64,000 nt of DNA, taken from assembly GCF_047511655.1 (NCBI RefSeq), contig NC_133391.1, positions 110,397,384-110,461,383 of the forward strand. The letters run 5' to 3'. Origin of the DNA: Castor canadensis. Lineage: Eukaryota; Chordata; Mammalia; Rodentia; Castoridae. A model generated the notes under the pieces. It did not search any database. It worked only from the letters and a program-made list of their open reading frames with translations, and was not told where the DNA came from. How positions within the stretch are numbered: the stretch's first letter is position 1; every line of letters begins with the position of its first letter. Shown here one piece after another: positions 11,642 to 22,790 of this stretch. A program made the translations under genes and the position numbers.

Positions 11642-11950
11642 GGTGTCTTAGTTCATTTTCTACTGTAACAACAAAACGCCCGAGACTGGATAATTTATAA
11701 AGAATAGAAGTTCATTTATCTCACAATTATGGAGATTAGGAAGCCCAAAAGCATGTTGCTCAGCATCTGGTGAGGGCCATCTTGCTGCAGTGGGTCTTTC
11801 TTCTTTTAAAACTACTAATGCCATTAAGGGGACTTCCTCCTCCCTCATTACCTCTTCTAATCCTAATTACTTCCCAAAGGTCCCATGTCTAAATATCATT
11901 AATATATAAATTTTGGAGTCATTTCTAACATAGGAACTTTTGACCTCTGA
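11642..11950 (-). repeat. MaLR (MST/THE1-like) LTR, minus strand
   Basis: The plus strand begins 'gtcttagttcattttct' and continues 'cgagactggataatttat'. This is the reverse complement of the end of an MST/THE1-class MaLR LTR. Later, 'ccaaaggtcccatgtct' and 'ttttggagtcatttc' lie near its own start. Only part of the element is well preserved. Confidence 0.7.
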
Positions 11951-12380
11951 AGTAGCATGGCAAAACAAAGAGTGAATTATTCCTTCCTCTTTCTTTTGTT
12001 CTATTTAGGCCTTCATTGGATTGAATTATGCCCACTTACATTGAGGAAGGTAACTTATTCATTGAATCTGCTGATTCAAATGATAATCTTATCCAGGAAA
12101 CAACCTCACAGACACTCTTGAAATAAAGTTCAACCTGAACACCTAATAGTACAGTCAAGTTGATACATAAAATTAACCAATGTACCTACCAACTACCAAA
12201 TAAACAATTATACTGAGGAAAATAGGAGACAGATTTCTTACTATCAGAGACTCACATAAGGATGTTCAGGCATCTTTGCTGATTAAAGCTGGAAAAGATT
12301 ATGTACCCTTTAAATAGCCACAGCAAGATTTCTGGCCATACATGCTTACCACTGCCATTAAGAATAAATTCTATTTCTGG

Positions 12381-12464
12381 ATCTGGAGGTGTGGCTCAAG
12401 TGGTAGAACACTTGCATAGCAAGCATGAGGTCCTGAGTTCAAACCCCAGTACTACAAAAAGAGT
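12381..12464 (+). repeat. ID-type SINE
   Basis: Good match to an ID element, with A-box-like 'tggctcaagtggtagaaca' and B-box-like 'gagttcaaacccca', ending 'gtactacaaaaag' in a short A-rich tail. The 'ctcaagtggtaga' version is the common sub-type in this window. Confidence 0.85.
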
Positions 12465-12675
12465 TTTAAAAAGGAAATAGTCTATTTCTCCTTTCCTTAA
12501 TCCTGGAAAGACTTTTTGACTACTTTCACAAAAGTAATGACTTCCAAGGATAGACCAGAGAAGGTAGAATGACTTGTGCCTGTTTCTCTTTCTTTCTTGG
12601 GACATCAGCACTCTAAATCCAGGCACCATGTGAAGAGGTTGTTTAGGTTGTTTAGTCAATGACTCCAGCTAAGGA
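12465..12675. other. Unassigned spacer
   Basis: No gene. A tRNA-like or repeat signal is not seen. Confidence 0.3.
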
Positions 12676-12679
12676 GTTT

Positions 12680-12845
12680 ACTGAAAGCACTGCCTACTAG
12701 ACATGAGAGTATGTGAACCTTCAGAAGAATCCCAGCTCCAGACTTTGAGCCACTCTGGCTGATACTGTGTGGAGAGGAGATGAGCCATTCCTACTGAGCC
12801 CTGTCCCAATTACAGATTCATGAGCAAAATAAATGTTATTTTAAA
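12680..12845 (+). repeat. Ancient LTR 3' fragment (MaLR-like)
   Basis: The phrase order 'cccagctccag', 'gagatgagccattcc', 'tgagccctgtccca', 'attcatgagcaaaataaat' is that of the 3' end of an old mammalian MaLR-type LTR, plus strand. The family name is uncertain. Confidence 0.45.
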
Positions 12846-12859
12846 TTGACATTAAATTG

Positions 12860-13000
12860 ACTCTTTATAGTGCTGGAAATGTTCTACATCTTGATGGTAA
12901 TGTGGATTACACCAGTGTATTCAATTCTCAGTACTCATGTAGCAGTATACAGATCTTTGTGCTTTGCTGTATATAAACTGTACCCTAACCTTAAAATATA
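12860..13000 (+). repeat. L1M 3' end fragment
   Basis: It contains 'gaaatgttctacatcttgat', then 'gtggattacaccagtgtat', then 'ataaactgtaccctaac'. This is the order found near the 3' end of old L1M elements, plus strand. Confidence 0.55.
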
Positions 13001-13740
13001 TATGACATTATCAATGATAACTTATAAAACAGAAACTTTGCTAAACTACAAATAGTGAAACAAAATTACACTTATCCATGCAAAAGCCTGAGATATATTT
13101 CTATGTAAAGTATATAAAATTCTTATCACATGAAAATACAATTAAATGCATATAGTCAAAAACTATAGATTAAACGATTCTTATAGAGATGTTGTCAATT
13201 AACATAAATGTTATCTTTCTGGATTGTGGATGTTTGTGATACTTGCCAGCTTTTATAATTATATATTTTATTTCTCATACTAAACAGATATTCAATTCAA
13301 TTTTGAATTTTTAAATAATTTTTTATGAAGACAACACACCAACTTGTAAAAGATTTAAGTCAACAAAATCGGAATCCATTTCTATTTCTGTTTGACATTT
13401 GTCTCCTTAGTACCATCCTATCCTTGACCACATAATTGACAGAGGTGTCTATTTTCCAACTCAAATAAGTTTGTTTACATAGAAATATCTGACTTTGGAG
13501 ATAAAATAACAGTCAACTGCAGAAAATGAGACCATATTCTCTAGTCAGAACACTAAATACTGCATTCCTCTTTCCGTATCCTTTATATCTCTTCTTTCTT
13601 TTCTCTGATTGTTCCTTCTCCATGTCCTCTCCCATTTTCTTGACTTCTCCTATCTGTACTCGCCTATCGTCATTGGTCTTTTCCTATTTCTTCATCTTGG
13701 TCTCTACTTCCACTCATCTACCATGGCTTCAAAATCTATG
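13001..13740. other. Unassigned AT-rich DNA
   Basis: No gene or clear repeat. The pyrimidine-rich frame at 13526-13750 is low complexity and not credible as coding. Confidence 0.4.
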
Positions 13741-13744
13741 CAGT

Positions 13745-14180
13745 CAATAAAAATACCTACACACCCATGTTTATTGTGTCACTATTCACAATGGCCAATT
13801 CATGGAATCAGTGATACATATTTCGGTATGTAATACTCCACTGTGAGTACGTACAATGGAGTATTATTCAGCCATAAAAGAGAATGAAATTATGTCATTT
13901 ATAGGAAAATAGACGTAACTGGAGATTATCATGTTAAGAGAAATAAGTCAGACTCAGAAGGACAAATATGCAGAATCTAGATTTTAAAAAATATGTGAAA
14001 GTAGAAGAGGGACTCTTTGTGGGCAGGATGGACAGCAAGAAGAGAGAAGAGATCAAGAGAAGATAATGGGGGAGGAGGTGAACATGATCAAGGTTAACAA
14101 TATACATATGTGAAAATGTTATATTGAAAGTCACTATTTAGTAAATTAATCTAAAATTTAACTTAATAAAAGTAAAAGAA
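13745..14180 (+). repeat. L1 3' UTR fragment
   Basis: It holds the well-known L1 order 'cactattcacaatggcc', 'caatggagtattattcagcc', 'agagaaataagtcagac', ending in 'tatacatatgtgaaaatgtt' and an A-rich end. Related 3' ends lie at 60200-60815 and, on the other strand, at 20075-20430. Confidence 0.75.
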
Positions 14181-16225
14181 AATCTGCATAGTCACATTTT
14201 AGAAACTGAGAGACCTGGGCATAGTAGAAAATATTTTTGTAAAACAGAAATGTCTTAGAGGTCATTTTAAATATGCAAAGCTATACTCTTAAAAGGTGAA
14301 AAGCTACAGGAGAAGGAGAGAGGGAGGGGAGAGGGAGGAGTGGAAGAACAAGGAGGAGAAGGGGAGGGGGAGGACAAGGAAGAAGATAGAGCAAGAGAAG
14401 AAGAAATGCAAAGGTAGGCATAGGGGTAAGGGTGTGGGGGAAGAGAAGAGCAGGTGGGAAGGGATAGAGAGAAAGCCAAAAACTGTTGGATTTTACTGTT
14501 TAACAATAACTGAAAATTAACCTAAAGTCATTTGATGGGTCAAGGATGAATCTAACCACATATGTGATCTGAAATTCTGAACTCCTATGTTATGTTTCTA
14601 TTCATTGCATGAGATCCCTTATATTTAAAAGAAAAATTAAGCCTTTCCTGAAAGTGCTTATAACTTGGGGCAATCCCCAGCTGTCTGATCAGCCTTAGGG
14701 TGCAGCAATAATTAATATTAAATCCCATCTCTTGTTTCCGTCTTTTAAAAAATTAGCTTAGCACCTCCAGTAGTAAAATTCACATGCTATAGAAATATAA
14801 AGAGGGATTATGCTCTCTTCATTCCCACTGAATGCCAGAAGGTGTTTTATGTAAGAGCAACTAATGTGATCATGAGAATTTTTATCAAAAAAAATCCTTA
14901 CTGCTTTAAAATTGTCTAAGTATTTCTAGCTGCTCTGAAACCTTTAAATTTTCTTTTTTTAGCAAATGCAATGTTTTGGTTAGTTCAATTTCACTATATA
15001 AATGTGCACAATGGAACTAATGGAAAAGGGCACTCACAGTTTGTTGTATATTTTATTAAACCAATTAAAGAATTTATGGAAAGAAGAAATCAAGTTAACA
15101 ACCATAGGAAAGAGAAAGGAAAACAAAGTCTTTTATACTTGGGCCAACTTCTGCACAGTTTCACAGGTGCCCCACAAATGTGATGTCATTTTGATTGAAG
15201 CAACCTCTCTCCCACAAAGAAAAATAAAAGAACTCCTTTAAAAATAACCCTTGCACTTCACACAGGTGGTCACATCTAAAATAAACCTCCAGACTGCACC
15301 TCGGTTTAGAAGCAGTTTTCTAAAGAAACGTTCTTTTAGGGTTGCCCAAAGAGAAAAAAAAAAAAAGTGATTCAGAATGTGCTGACTGCTTTTTTGAAAA
15401 AGAAAAAAAATATGGTTTTTTTGCTGTGATTAGAGTGGAAGGCATGTCCCTCAAATCGTGGTTTTATAATATAATTATAGAACATGAATAAACCTTTTCT
15501 TGACTTCTTTAAAATTGATTTTCAATGGGTTCTGAGACCAAAAACTGGCTCCTATCCAGAAGCTGGGCAGGGGGTTATGACTTTTTTGGATGACTTTCCC
15601 TCGGCCTTCTGATCCTTGATTTCTTTTGGTAGTACAGATTCAGTAATGACCTTGCTGGCTGCCCATCTATTCAGCCTCTGGCATCACCACACCCCTTCTG
15701 ATGTTTTAAAGTCAACCATATCACATCCAGTTTGGTTGGATGTTTAACTTTCATTGCAGCTCCACTACTTTTATGACAAGTCTTAGATTTTCTCCATCCT
15801 TTCACTGCAGGAGTAGGGCATGGTTTTATACACTACCAAGGAGAACCTCTGTTTTTCTCATTTAGCTTTTAATTGCCAATTAAATGTTTGCAACATTTTG
15901 TCATATATTTTCAGAGCATCAATTGAACCTACAAATCATTGTACAATCTATACTAAACCCTATTGTACTTATGATAAAAGTTTAATTCATAAAATTAGGC
16001 ACAGTGAGAGATGAACAATAATAACTAATATTTATAACAGTATACTGTAGTAAAAATTATATGAATGTAGAACAACAAAGAAATGGCCATTCAACTCTCT
16101 TATTTTTATAGTTACTATTGTCCCATAATTTTCAAGTGCTAGAATATCATCTGAACGAATGCATTTCCTTCCAGTATTAAACCCTACCAATTCATCATTA
16201 GGGAAAGTTCTTTTCTAAAACAGCA
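14181..16225. other. Unassigned DNA with a purine tract
   Basis: A strongly purine-rich (GGA/GAA) stretch at about 14300-14475 is simple sequence; open frames on both strands there are artefacts of it. The rest is AT-rich with no recognised repeat. The block around 14970-15350 is comparatively free of repeat signatures and could be unique or conserved noncoding DNA, but I cannot test that. Confidence 0.4.
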
Positions 16226-16229
16226 TATA

Positions 16230-19200
16230 TTATTGTACAAAGAGGTTTTATACATGATGGCTGCACTAATTTACATTCACATCAATAGTGTTAGATGGAT
16301 TCTTTTTCCATGCATCTCCACCAGCATTTGTTGTTTGTTGTTTTATGTAGATTGCATTGAATCTGTAAATTGCTTTTGCTAGTAAAGCCATTTTCACAAC
16401 ATTAATTTTACCAGGAACACAATGCTCTTTTCATCTTCTTGTTGTCTTCTTCTGTTCTTTCTTTCAATTCCTTTGTTAAGTTTATTCTTAGGTGTTTTTT
16501 CAAAGCTATTATGAATGGGATTGTTTTCCTGATTTTTTTTCCCAGGCTGTTCATTACTGGTATGTAGAAAAACTACCTTTCATATGTCGATTTTTGTCTC
16601 CTGCTATTTTTCCAAAAGTACTTATCATATCTAAAAAGTTATTTGTTGTGGTCTTTAGGGTCTTTTAAGTGTAGCATCACAGAATTTGTGAATAGGGATA
16701 ACTTGACTTCTTCCTGTTTAAGAGCTTGAGGTGCATCCAGTATCCCTTTGTTTACTTCTCTTGATTTATTGCTCCAGCTAAAAATTCAAGAACTATATTG
16801 AGTAAAACCAGAGACAGAAGACATCTTTGTTTCATCTCTGCATTTAAAGAAAATGGTTTCAGTTTTTCCCATTTAGTGTGATATTGGCTATATATTTACT
16901 GTATGTAGTCTTTATTATATTGACATACCTACTTTCTTTTCCTAGTTTCATCAGGGCTTTAACATGAAGGGATGTTGAATTTTGTCAAACACTTTTTCTG
17001 CATCAACTGAGATGATCATGTGATTTTTGTCCTTTATTCTTCTTATATGTTGTATTATGCTTGATTTGCATATGTTGAACCATCCTTGCATGCCTGAAAT
17101 GAACACAACGAGATCATGGTGTACATTTTTAATGTTTTGTTGATTTTGGTCTGCAACTATTTTATTAAGAATTTTTAAGTGGATGTTCATCAAAGAAATT
17201 GACCTGTAATTTTCTGTTTTTTTGTCATTTCCTTATCCAGTTTTGGTATTAGGGTAATTCTGGCTTAATGAGTTGATAGCATTCCTTGCCTTTCTGTTTT
17301 ATGGAGTAATTTGAGGAACCTTGATCATATTTCTTCATCAAAGGTCTGGTTGACTTCAACAGTGAATTTGTCTGGATCTGGGTTGCATTTGGAGAAGATT
17401 ATTACTGTTTCAATTTCAGTGCCTGTTATAAATCTGTTTAGATGTCTCTTGGTTCAATTTTTGTAAGTCAAATACATCTAGAAATTTACCTATTTATTCA
17501 TTTCTTCTAGATTTTCTAGTTTATTAGAATATAGGTTTTCAAAATATTCCCTATTATCCTTTGAATTTCAATAGTATTTGTTCTGATATCCCCTTTCTCA
17601 TCTCTAATTTTGTTAATTTGGGTTTTCTCCCTCTTTCTTTTGGTTAGTTTGGCTAAGGGTTTGTAAATCTTGTTTATCTTTTAAAGAGTAAACTTTGCTC
17701 ATTACTTCTTTGTATTGTTCCTTTACTCTCCATTTCATTAATTTCTGTCCTATTTTTATTAATTCTTTCCACCTACTGCTTTAGGGTTTGGCTTGTTCTT
17801 GTTTTTCTAAGAACTTTAAGAACATCATCAGGTTATTTATTGGAGAGCTGTGATTTTTTTAATGTAGGCACTTATAGCTATAAACCTTCCCTCCTAGTAC
17901 TGCTTTTTCTGTGCCTCAAAGATTCTAGAAAGTTCAGTTTTCATTTTCATTCAAGTCCAGAATATTTTAAATTCCCTCCTTATTTCTTCAACAGCTCATT
18001 TATCAATAAAAAGTGAATTGTTCAGTCTCCATGTATTTGAATCTATAGTTACTCTTGCTAGTGATTTCTAGTTTTATCATATTTTGATAAAATATAGAAA
18101 GTTATTTCAATTTTCTTATATTTGCTAAGATTTGCTCCATGTCCTAAAATATGATCTATTTTGAAGAGAGTCCTGAGGGGCTACTGAAAAGAATGTATAT
18201 TCTGTAGCTTTTGGGTAGAAATTCTGGAGGTGTCTGTTAAGTTCATTTATCTATAGTATAATTTCATTCTGAAGTTTCTTTCTTTTCTTTTTTTGTATGA
18301 ACAATCTACCTATTAGTAAAAGTGTAATATTAAAGTTACCCAGTATTATTGTGTTGGAATCTATCTGTACTTTTATATCTAGTAGTATTTGCTTTGTTAA
18401 ATTAGGTATATCAATGTCCATGTCCAGTGTGTATGTGTTTACAATTGTTATATCCTCTTGATGGGTTGTTCCTTTTATCAATATGAAATGACCTTCTTTC
18501 TCTCTTCTGAATAATTTGGATTTGAAGCCTGCTTTATCATATACAAGTATAACTTATCCTGTCTGCTTTCAGGACCCATTTGCTTGGAAAATATTTTTCT
18601 ATCCCTTCACTTTTTGCCTGTGTTTGTCTTTGCCAGTGAAGCATGTTTCTTGTAGACAACAGATGGGCAGGTGTCATTTTTTTAATATGACCTACCAGTC
18701 TCTGTCTTTTGATTGGAGAATTAAGACCATGAAATTCAGAGTTATTATTGAAAGGTATGTAGTAATTCCTGCCATTTTGTTGTTTTTATAGTACTTGATT
18801 CTCCCATGATCCTCATTACTTATCTATTCATCTAGTGAGATTTATTGTTTCCCATATTTCTGAGGTTGTGTTTATCTTTGTGTGTATCTTTCTCTTCTCT
18901 GTGTAAGATTCCTTTAAGCATCCTCTTCAGTGCTGGTTTTGTGGTTGTGAATTCTTATAGTTCTGAATTCCTTTAGTTTTTTAATTTTTCATGAAAGGTT
19001 TTTGTCTTTTCCTTCAATTATGAAGGATAGTTTTGCTGGTAAAGTAGGTAAGCAGTTATTTTCTTTCTGGGCTCAAAATAGTCATTCCATGTCCTCCTTG
19101 CTTTTATAGTTTTTGTTGTGAAATCTGCCATTATTTTGATGGGTTTGCCTTTAGAGGTTATTTGGTGCTTCTGTCTTGCAGACTTTAATATCTTTCCTAG

Positions 19201-20050
19201 TTCTCTATGCCTAATGTTTTAACTATAATATTATTTGGAGAGTTTCTCTTCTGATCTTGTTGTCTTGTGTGTTTGGAGTCCTAAAAAACTCTTGTACCTG
19301 TATAACCATCTTTTTCTCAAGATTTGGGAAGTTTTCTGATATTACTTATTGAAAAATGTTTTTCTATGCCTTTAGCTTATACTTCTTCTCTTTCCTATAT
19401 GCCCATGGCTCATAGGTTTGGTCTTTCAATGATGTCCAAGAGGTCTTTCCTGTTCTGTTCATATTTTTTTTCTTTTCTTTATGTGAATATTCTAATACAT
19501 CTATCTTCTCTTCAAGCCCTGGTATTATGCCTTAAATTTGACCCAGTATACTAGAAAGACTTTCAACTGAGTCATTTGAATTTAAATGTTTTCACAATTT
19601 CTATGTCTTTATTGAATTCTTCTTTCATGTCCTGCATTGTCTCCTTTATTTCATTCAGTTATTTATTAGAGTACTCTTGCAATTCATATAGGTAGTTATT
19701 CATGTCCTCTTAGATTTCATTGATCATTACTATAATCTTTTTCTTGAATTATTTGTCTGAAATTTCATCCACTTCACTATGCTTAGTGTTTGTGACTGTG
19801 AAGTTGTTGAGTTTTAGAAGAGTTATGTTGACGTTTTTTCATATTCTTGTGTTTCTACATTGGGACTTACACACCTGAGTTTAATTCATTGGTTGGAAGT
19901 TTTAATGATCTATAATTTTTCAGTTGAAGTATTCTCCTTGTTCAAGCAGGACAGTGTAGTGGCAGGGTTGAGTTGCTAATTCTCATTGATGAACTTCTCA
20001 TCAATGAATGTGATGGCACAGTAGCCAAGCATTCACTCACATGACTCTTA
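16230..20050 (-). mobile_element. Long, internally deleted L1, minus strand
   Basis: Read on the minus strand, the block carries ORF2 landmarks in order. The endonuclease part is at 18251-18481 and includes 'ILGNFN'. The RT part is at 16951-17193 and includes 'SGMQGWFNI' and '[18 protein letters not shown]'. Near 16300-16345 there is 3' UTR-like sequence ('ccagcatttgttg'), joined to ORF2 by an internal deletion. The stretch 18840-20000 matches the region upstream of the endonuclease in old L1M elements. Stops throughout show it is dead. Several substitutions separate it from modern L1s. Confidence 0.85.
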
Positions 20051-20074
20051 TTCTTAGCACTTAATTAAAACTGT

Positions 20075-20430
20075 TTCTTTTTATTATTATCATATTGTTG
20101 TACTGGGGGTACACTGTGACATTTACAAAAGTGCTTCAATATATCTTAGTGAAATTCACCCCTCCATCATTCTCCTTTATTCCTTCCCTCCATTCTTAAA
20201 ATAGTTTCAGCTGGTCTCATTTTCCATTTTCAAGTATGAGTACATAATATTTCTGCCACCCTCCTATATCCTTTCCTTACATCCTCTCCCTACACACTCC
20301 AGAACCAATCCCCAGACAGGATCTGATTTATGTTCTTGTCCTCCATTTTTTGAGAGAAAAAAAGACATTTTTAAGATGTCTATACAGATAATTTCATTAT
20401 GACATTTCCAAATATATATGTATTATACCC
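20075..20430 (-). repeat. L1-like 3' end, minus strand
   Basis: The reverse complement ends with 'cacagtgtacccccagtac', then 'aataataataaaaag'. This is the same design as the A-tailed copy at 53000-53212, and a partial copy lies near 40725-40790. It directly adjoins the larger minus-strand L1 but looks like a separate insertion. Confidence 0.6.
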
Positions 20431-20439
20431 CAAACTGGT

Positions 20440-20853
20440 TCATTCCTCTCCAAGTTTTCTATCTTGAAACTATTGCCTCATTTATCTCTGCTGTAATTAT
20501 TCACCACTACCCTTACCACTTTTTTTAAATTTCCTTTCTTTTTAGCCATTCATTCTTAGTTTCATTTGATGTCATTTTTTCCTCCCTCGCTTTTAAATGA
20601 GTCCTCAGAGTCTACTTTACACAATCCTTTCTATCTCTCTCTCTCTTCTCCTAGTTTATTCCACTAATTCCCATAACATTAAATACCAGCCATATGTTCA
20701 CCACTATCTAAGTTTTATCTATAGCCAGGAACTCTACTCTGGTTTCAGACTAATCCATTCAATTACCAACAGTTGGATGTCTTTACTTGGATGTCCATAG
20801 CTTTTTCAAATTTAAGCTCTTAGGTTTTTTTCCCCTCTAAACTTAGGTCTTCT
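20440..20853 (+). repeat. L2-like relic
   Basis: Pyrimidine-rich sequence with the general phrase style of L2 3' regions, leading into 'aaaagtctaggagtcacc' and 'cactcctaaatctaat' in the adjoining duplicated block. Homology is weak and the borders are guesses. Confidence 0.35.
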
Positions 20854-21180
20854 TCACTTTCTCCCTTAATAGTAAATGAATTCTATCCACCAGTACTAAA
20901 CTCAAAAGTCTAGGAGTCACCTTTCACTCCTAAATCTAATTACGGTCCATGTTGTTCCAGGCATAAAACAAGACACTATCTCTAAAATAATCACTTTCCC
21001 CCTTAATAGTAAATGAATTCTATCCACCAGTTCTAAACTCAAAAGTCTAGGAGTCGCCTCTCACTCCTAATTCTATCCACCAGTTCTAAACTGAAAAGTT
21101 TAGGAGTCACCTCTCACTCCTAAATCTAATCACAGTCCATGTTGTTCCAGGCATAAAACAAGACACTATCTCTAAACTAA
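20854..21180 (+). repeat. Nested tandem duplication (137-base and 53-base units)
   Basis: Bases 20854-20990 (137 bases) are repeated at 20991-21180. Within the second copy a 53-base piece is itself duplicated in tandem (21018-21070 and 21071-21123), which accounts exactly for its length of 190 bases. Mismatches between copies are few, so the duplications are much younger than the L2-like sequence they copy. Confidence 0.9.
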
Positions 21181-21189
21181 TCAATGCAA

Positions 21190-21272
21190 AAAGGTCTGGC
21201 AGAGTTGCACAGGAGGCAGAACATCTGCCTAACAAGTGTGAGGCCCTGATCAACTCCCAGTACCATCAAGTA
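21190..21272 (+). repeat. ID-type SINE, diverged
   Basis: It reads 'acatctgcctaacaagtgtg', then 'aggccctgatcaactccc', then 'agtaccatcaag', the order of an ID element in plus orientation. It abuts the tandem duplication on its right. Confidence 0.7.
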
Positions 21273-21279
21273 CTTGTTA

Positions 21280-22430
21280 AAGATAACAAGTGCTGACAGG
21301 ATGTGCACATCCTTGCACACTGAGGGTAGGAATGTAAATTAGTAAAGCTATTATAACAACAATATGGATTTTCATCAAAAAATTAAAAACAAGTCAGGCA
21401 AGATTGCACACACTTACAATCCCAACTACTTGGGAGGTGGAGATAAGAGGATCACAGTACAAAGACAGTCCAGGCAAAAGTTAATAAGACCATCTCTCAA
21501 CAAACAAGCGTGACATGGTGACACAGGCTTTTGATCTCAGCTACTCGGGAGGCAGAGGTAGGGGGGCCATGGTCTGAGAATGGCCCAGGCAAAAGCACAA
21601 GACCCTGTGTAAAAATAGACTAAAGCAGAGAGGATTGCAGGCATGACTCAAGTGGTAGAGTTTTTGCTTAGCAAGCATGAGGCCGTGAGTTCACACCATG
21701 CTACCACCAAAAAGAAAATTAAAAACAGAACTACCATATGACCTAGCAATTCCACTGTTGGTTACTTTGGTTATCTATCCAATGTAAATAAAATGAGTAT
21801 GTCGAAGAGACATCTGCTCTCCCATGATCATTGCAGCACTATTTACCATAGCCAAGAAATGGAAGTAATCTTAAGTGGCCATCAACTAGTAAAGAAAGTG
21901 TGGCACAAATTCACAATGGAATACTATTCTGCTGTGATAGAAATGAAATCCTGTCATTTTCAACAGCATGGATGGAACTGTGGATTATTGTGTGAAGTGA
22001 AATGTGCCAGGCACAGAAAAACAAGTACTACATGATCTTACTCATATATGGATTCTAAAAGTTGATCTCATAGTAGTTGAGAGAGTAGAACACTGGCTAT
22101 CAGAGTCTCGGTAGAGCGGTGGGGCAGGGGATACAAAAGATTGATCAATGGGCTCTAAGTTACCGTTAAGCAGGAACAGGGAATTTTGGTGTTGTGTTGC
22201 ACAGTAGGGTGACTATAGATAACAGGAACACACTACATATTTCAAAAGACCAGAAGAAAAGATTTTAAAGTTTTGTCCATAAAGAAAGGATAAAATTTTG
22301 AGGGAATAAATATGTTTAACCTTATATAAACACTAGACAATATATACATGTATCAAAATATCATAGATTACCTTGCTAATATGTACAATGTTTATGCTCT
22401 TTATGTAGTAGTTAAAAACTAATTGAATTA
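21280..22430 (+). repeat. L1 3' region, interrupted by a composite SINE
   Basis: Left part 21280-21390 has 'gtaggaatgtaaattagta' and 'aaaattaaaaac'. The right part from 21715 has 'agaactaccatatgacc', 'caatggaatactattctg', 'ggatggaactgtgg' and 'tactcatatatggattct'. These join to a normal L1 ORF2-3' UTR order once the SINE is removed. The end at 22430 is A-rich. Confidence 0.8.
21391..21714 (+). mobile_element. Composite SINE: two B1-like monomers plus ID tail
   Basis: Monomer 1 (about 21391-21506) and monomer 2 (about 21507-21632) each have a 7SL-like 'ctacttgggaggtggag' or 'ctactcgggaggcagag' core. An ID unit follows (21633-21714, 'ctcaagtggtagag', 'gcaagcatgaggccgtgag'). A perfect 12-base target-site duplication, 'aaaattaaaaac', flanks it at 21379-21390 and 21715-21726. 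This proves that the whole composite moved as one unit into an existing L1. Confidence 0.92.
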
Positions 22431-22439
22431 AAAAAAAAG

Positions 22440-22790
22440 ATAATGGCAAAACTTGACCAGCCACCTAGTCAGTGACAGCAGGGCAGACCACCCCCATCAT
22501 CCTGACTTGGGACTCCCACTTACTTTGGCAGAGGCAGCAGGAATCTTGAATCTGGAGACACATACCCATTACCATGGAAACCTATGTCATCAGCTCAGCA
22601 TTCATCTAAGCTACCAGCCCAGGTAGCTCCAGCCAATCAGTAACCATCACAGACCCAGAATTTGGAACACTAGCCTTGAAAGGCCTTCTAGCCATTTTCC
22701 CTACTTAAACCTCCTCCCCAGGGACTGGGATATGACTGTTGGATCAGCTGCCCATTGACATATAAGGGATCTTTAAAAAGTTTAAAAAGT
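22440..22790. other. GC-richer block, possible solo LTR
   Basis: This differs from its neighbours in composition and has a CCAAT-like 'cagccaatcagtaac', a TATA-poor 'tacttaaacctcctcccc', and a polyA-like run just before it (22428-22440). It could be an old LTR of an unidentified ERV, but no paired copy is in the window. Confidence 0.25.

Noticed and set aside
12384..12463. tRNA-like A and B boxes at this and other ID sites
   Set aside because: These are ID SINEs with A-rich tails and no cloverleaf-compatible 3' end, not tRNA genes.
14267..14520. Overlapping frames on both strands rich in Ser/Pro or Lys/Arg/Glu
   Set aside because: Artefact of a purine-rich simple repeat.
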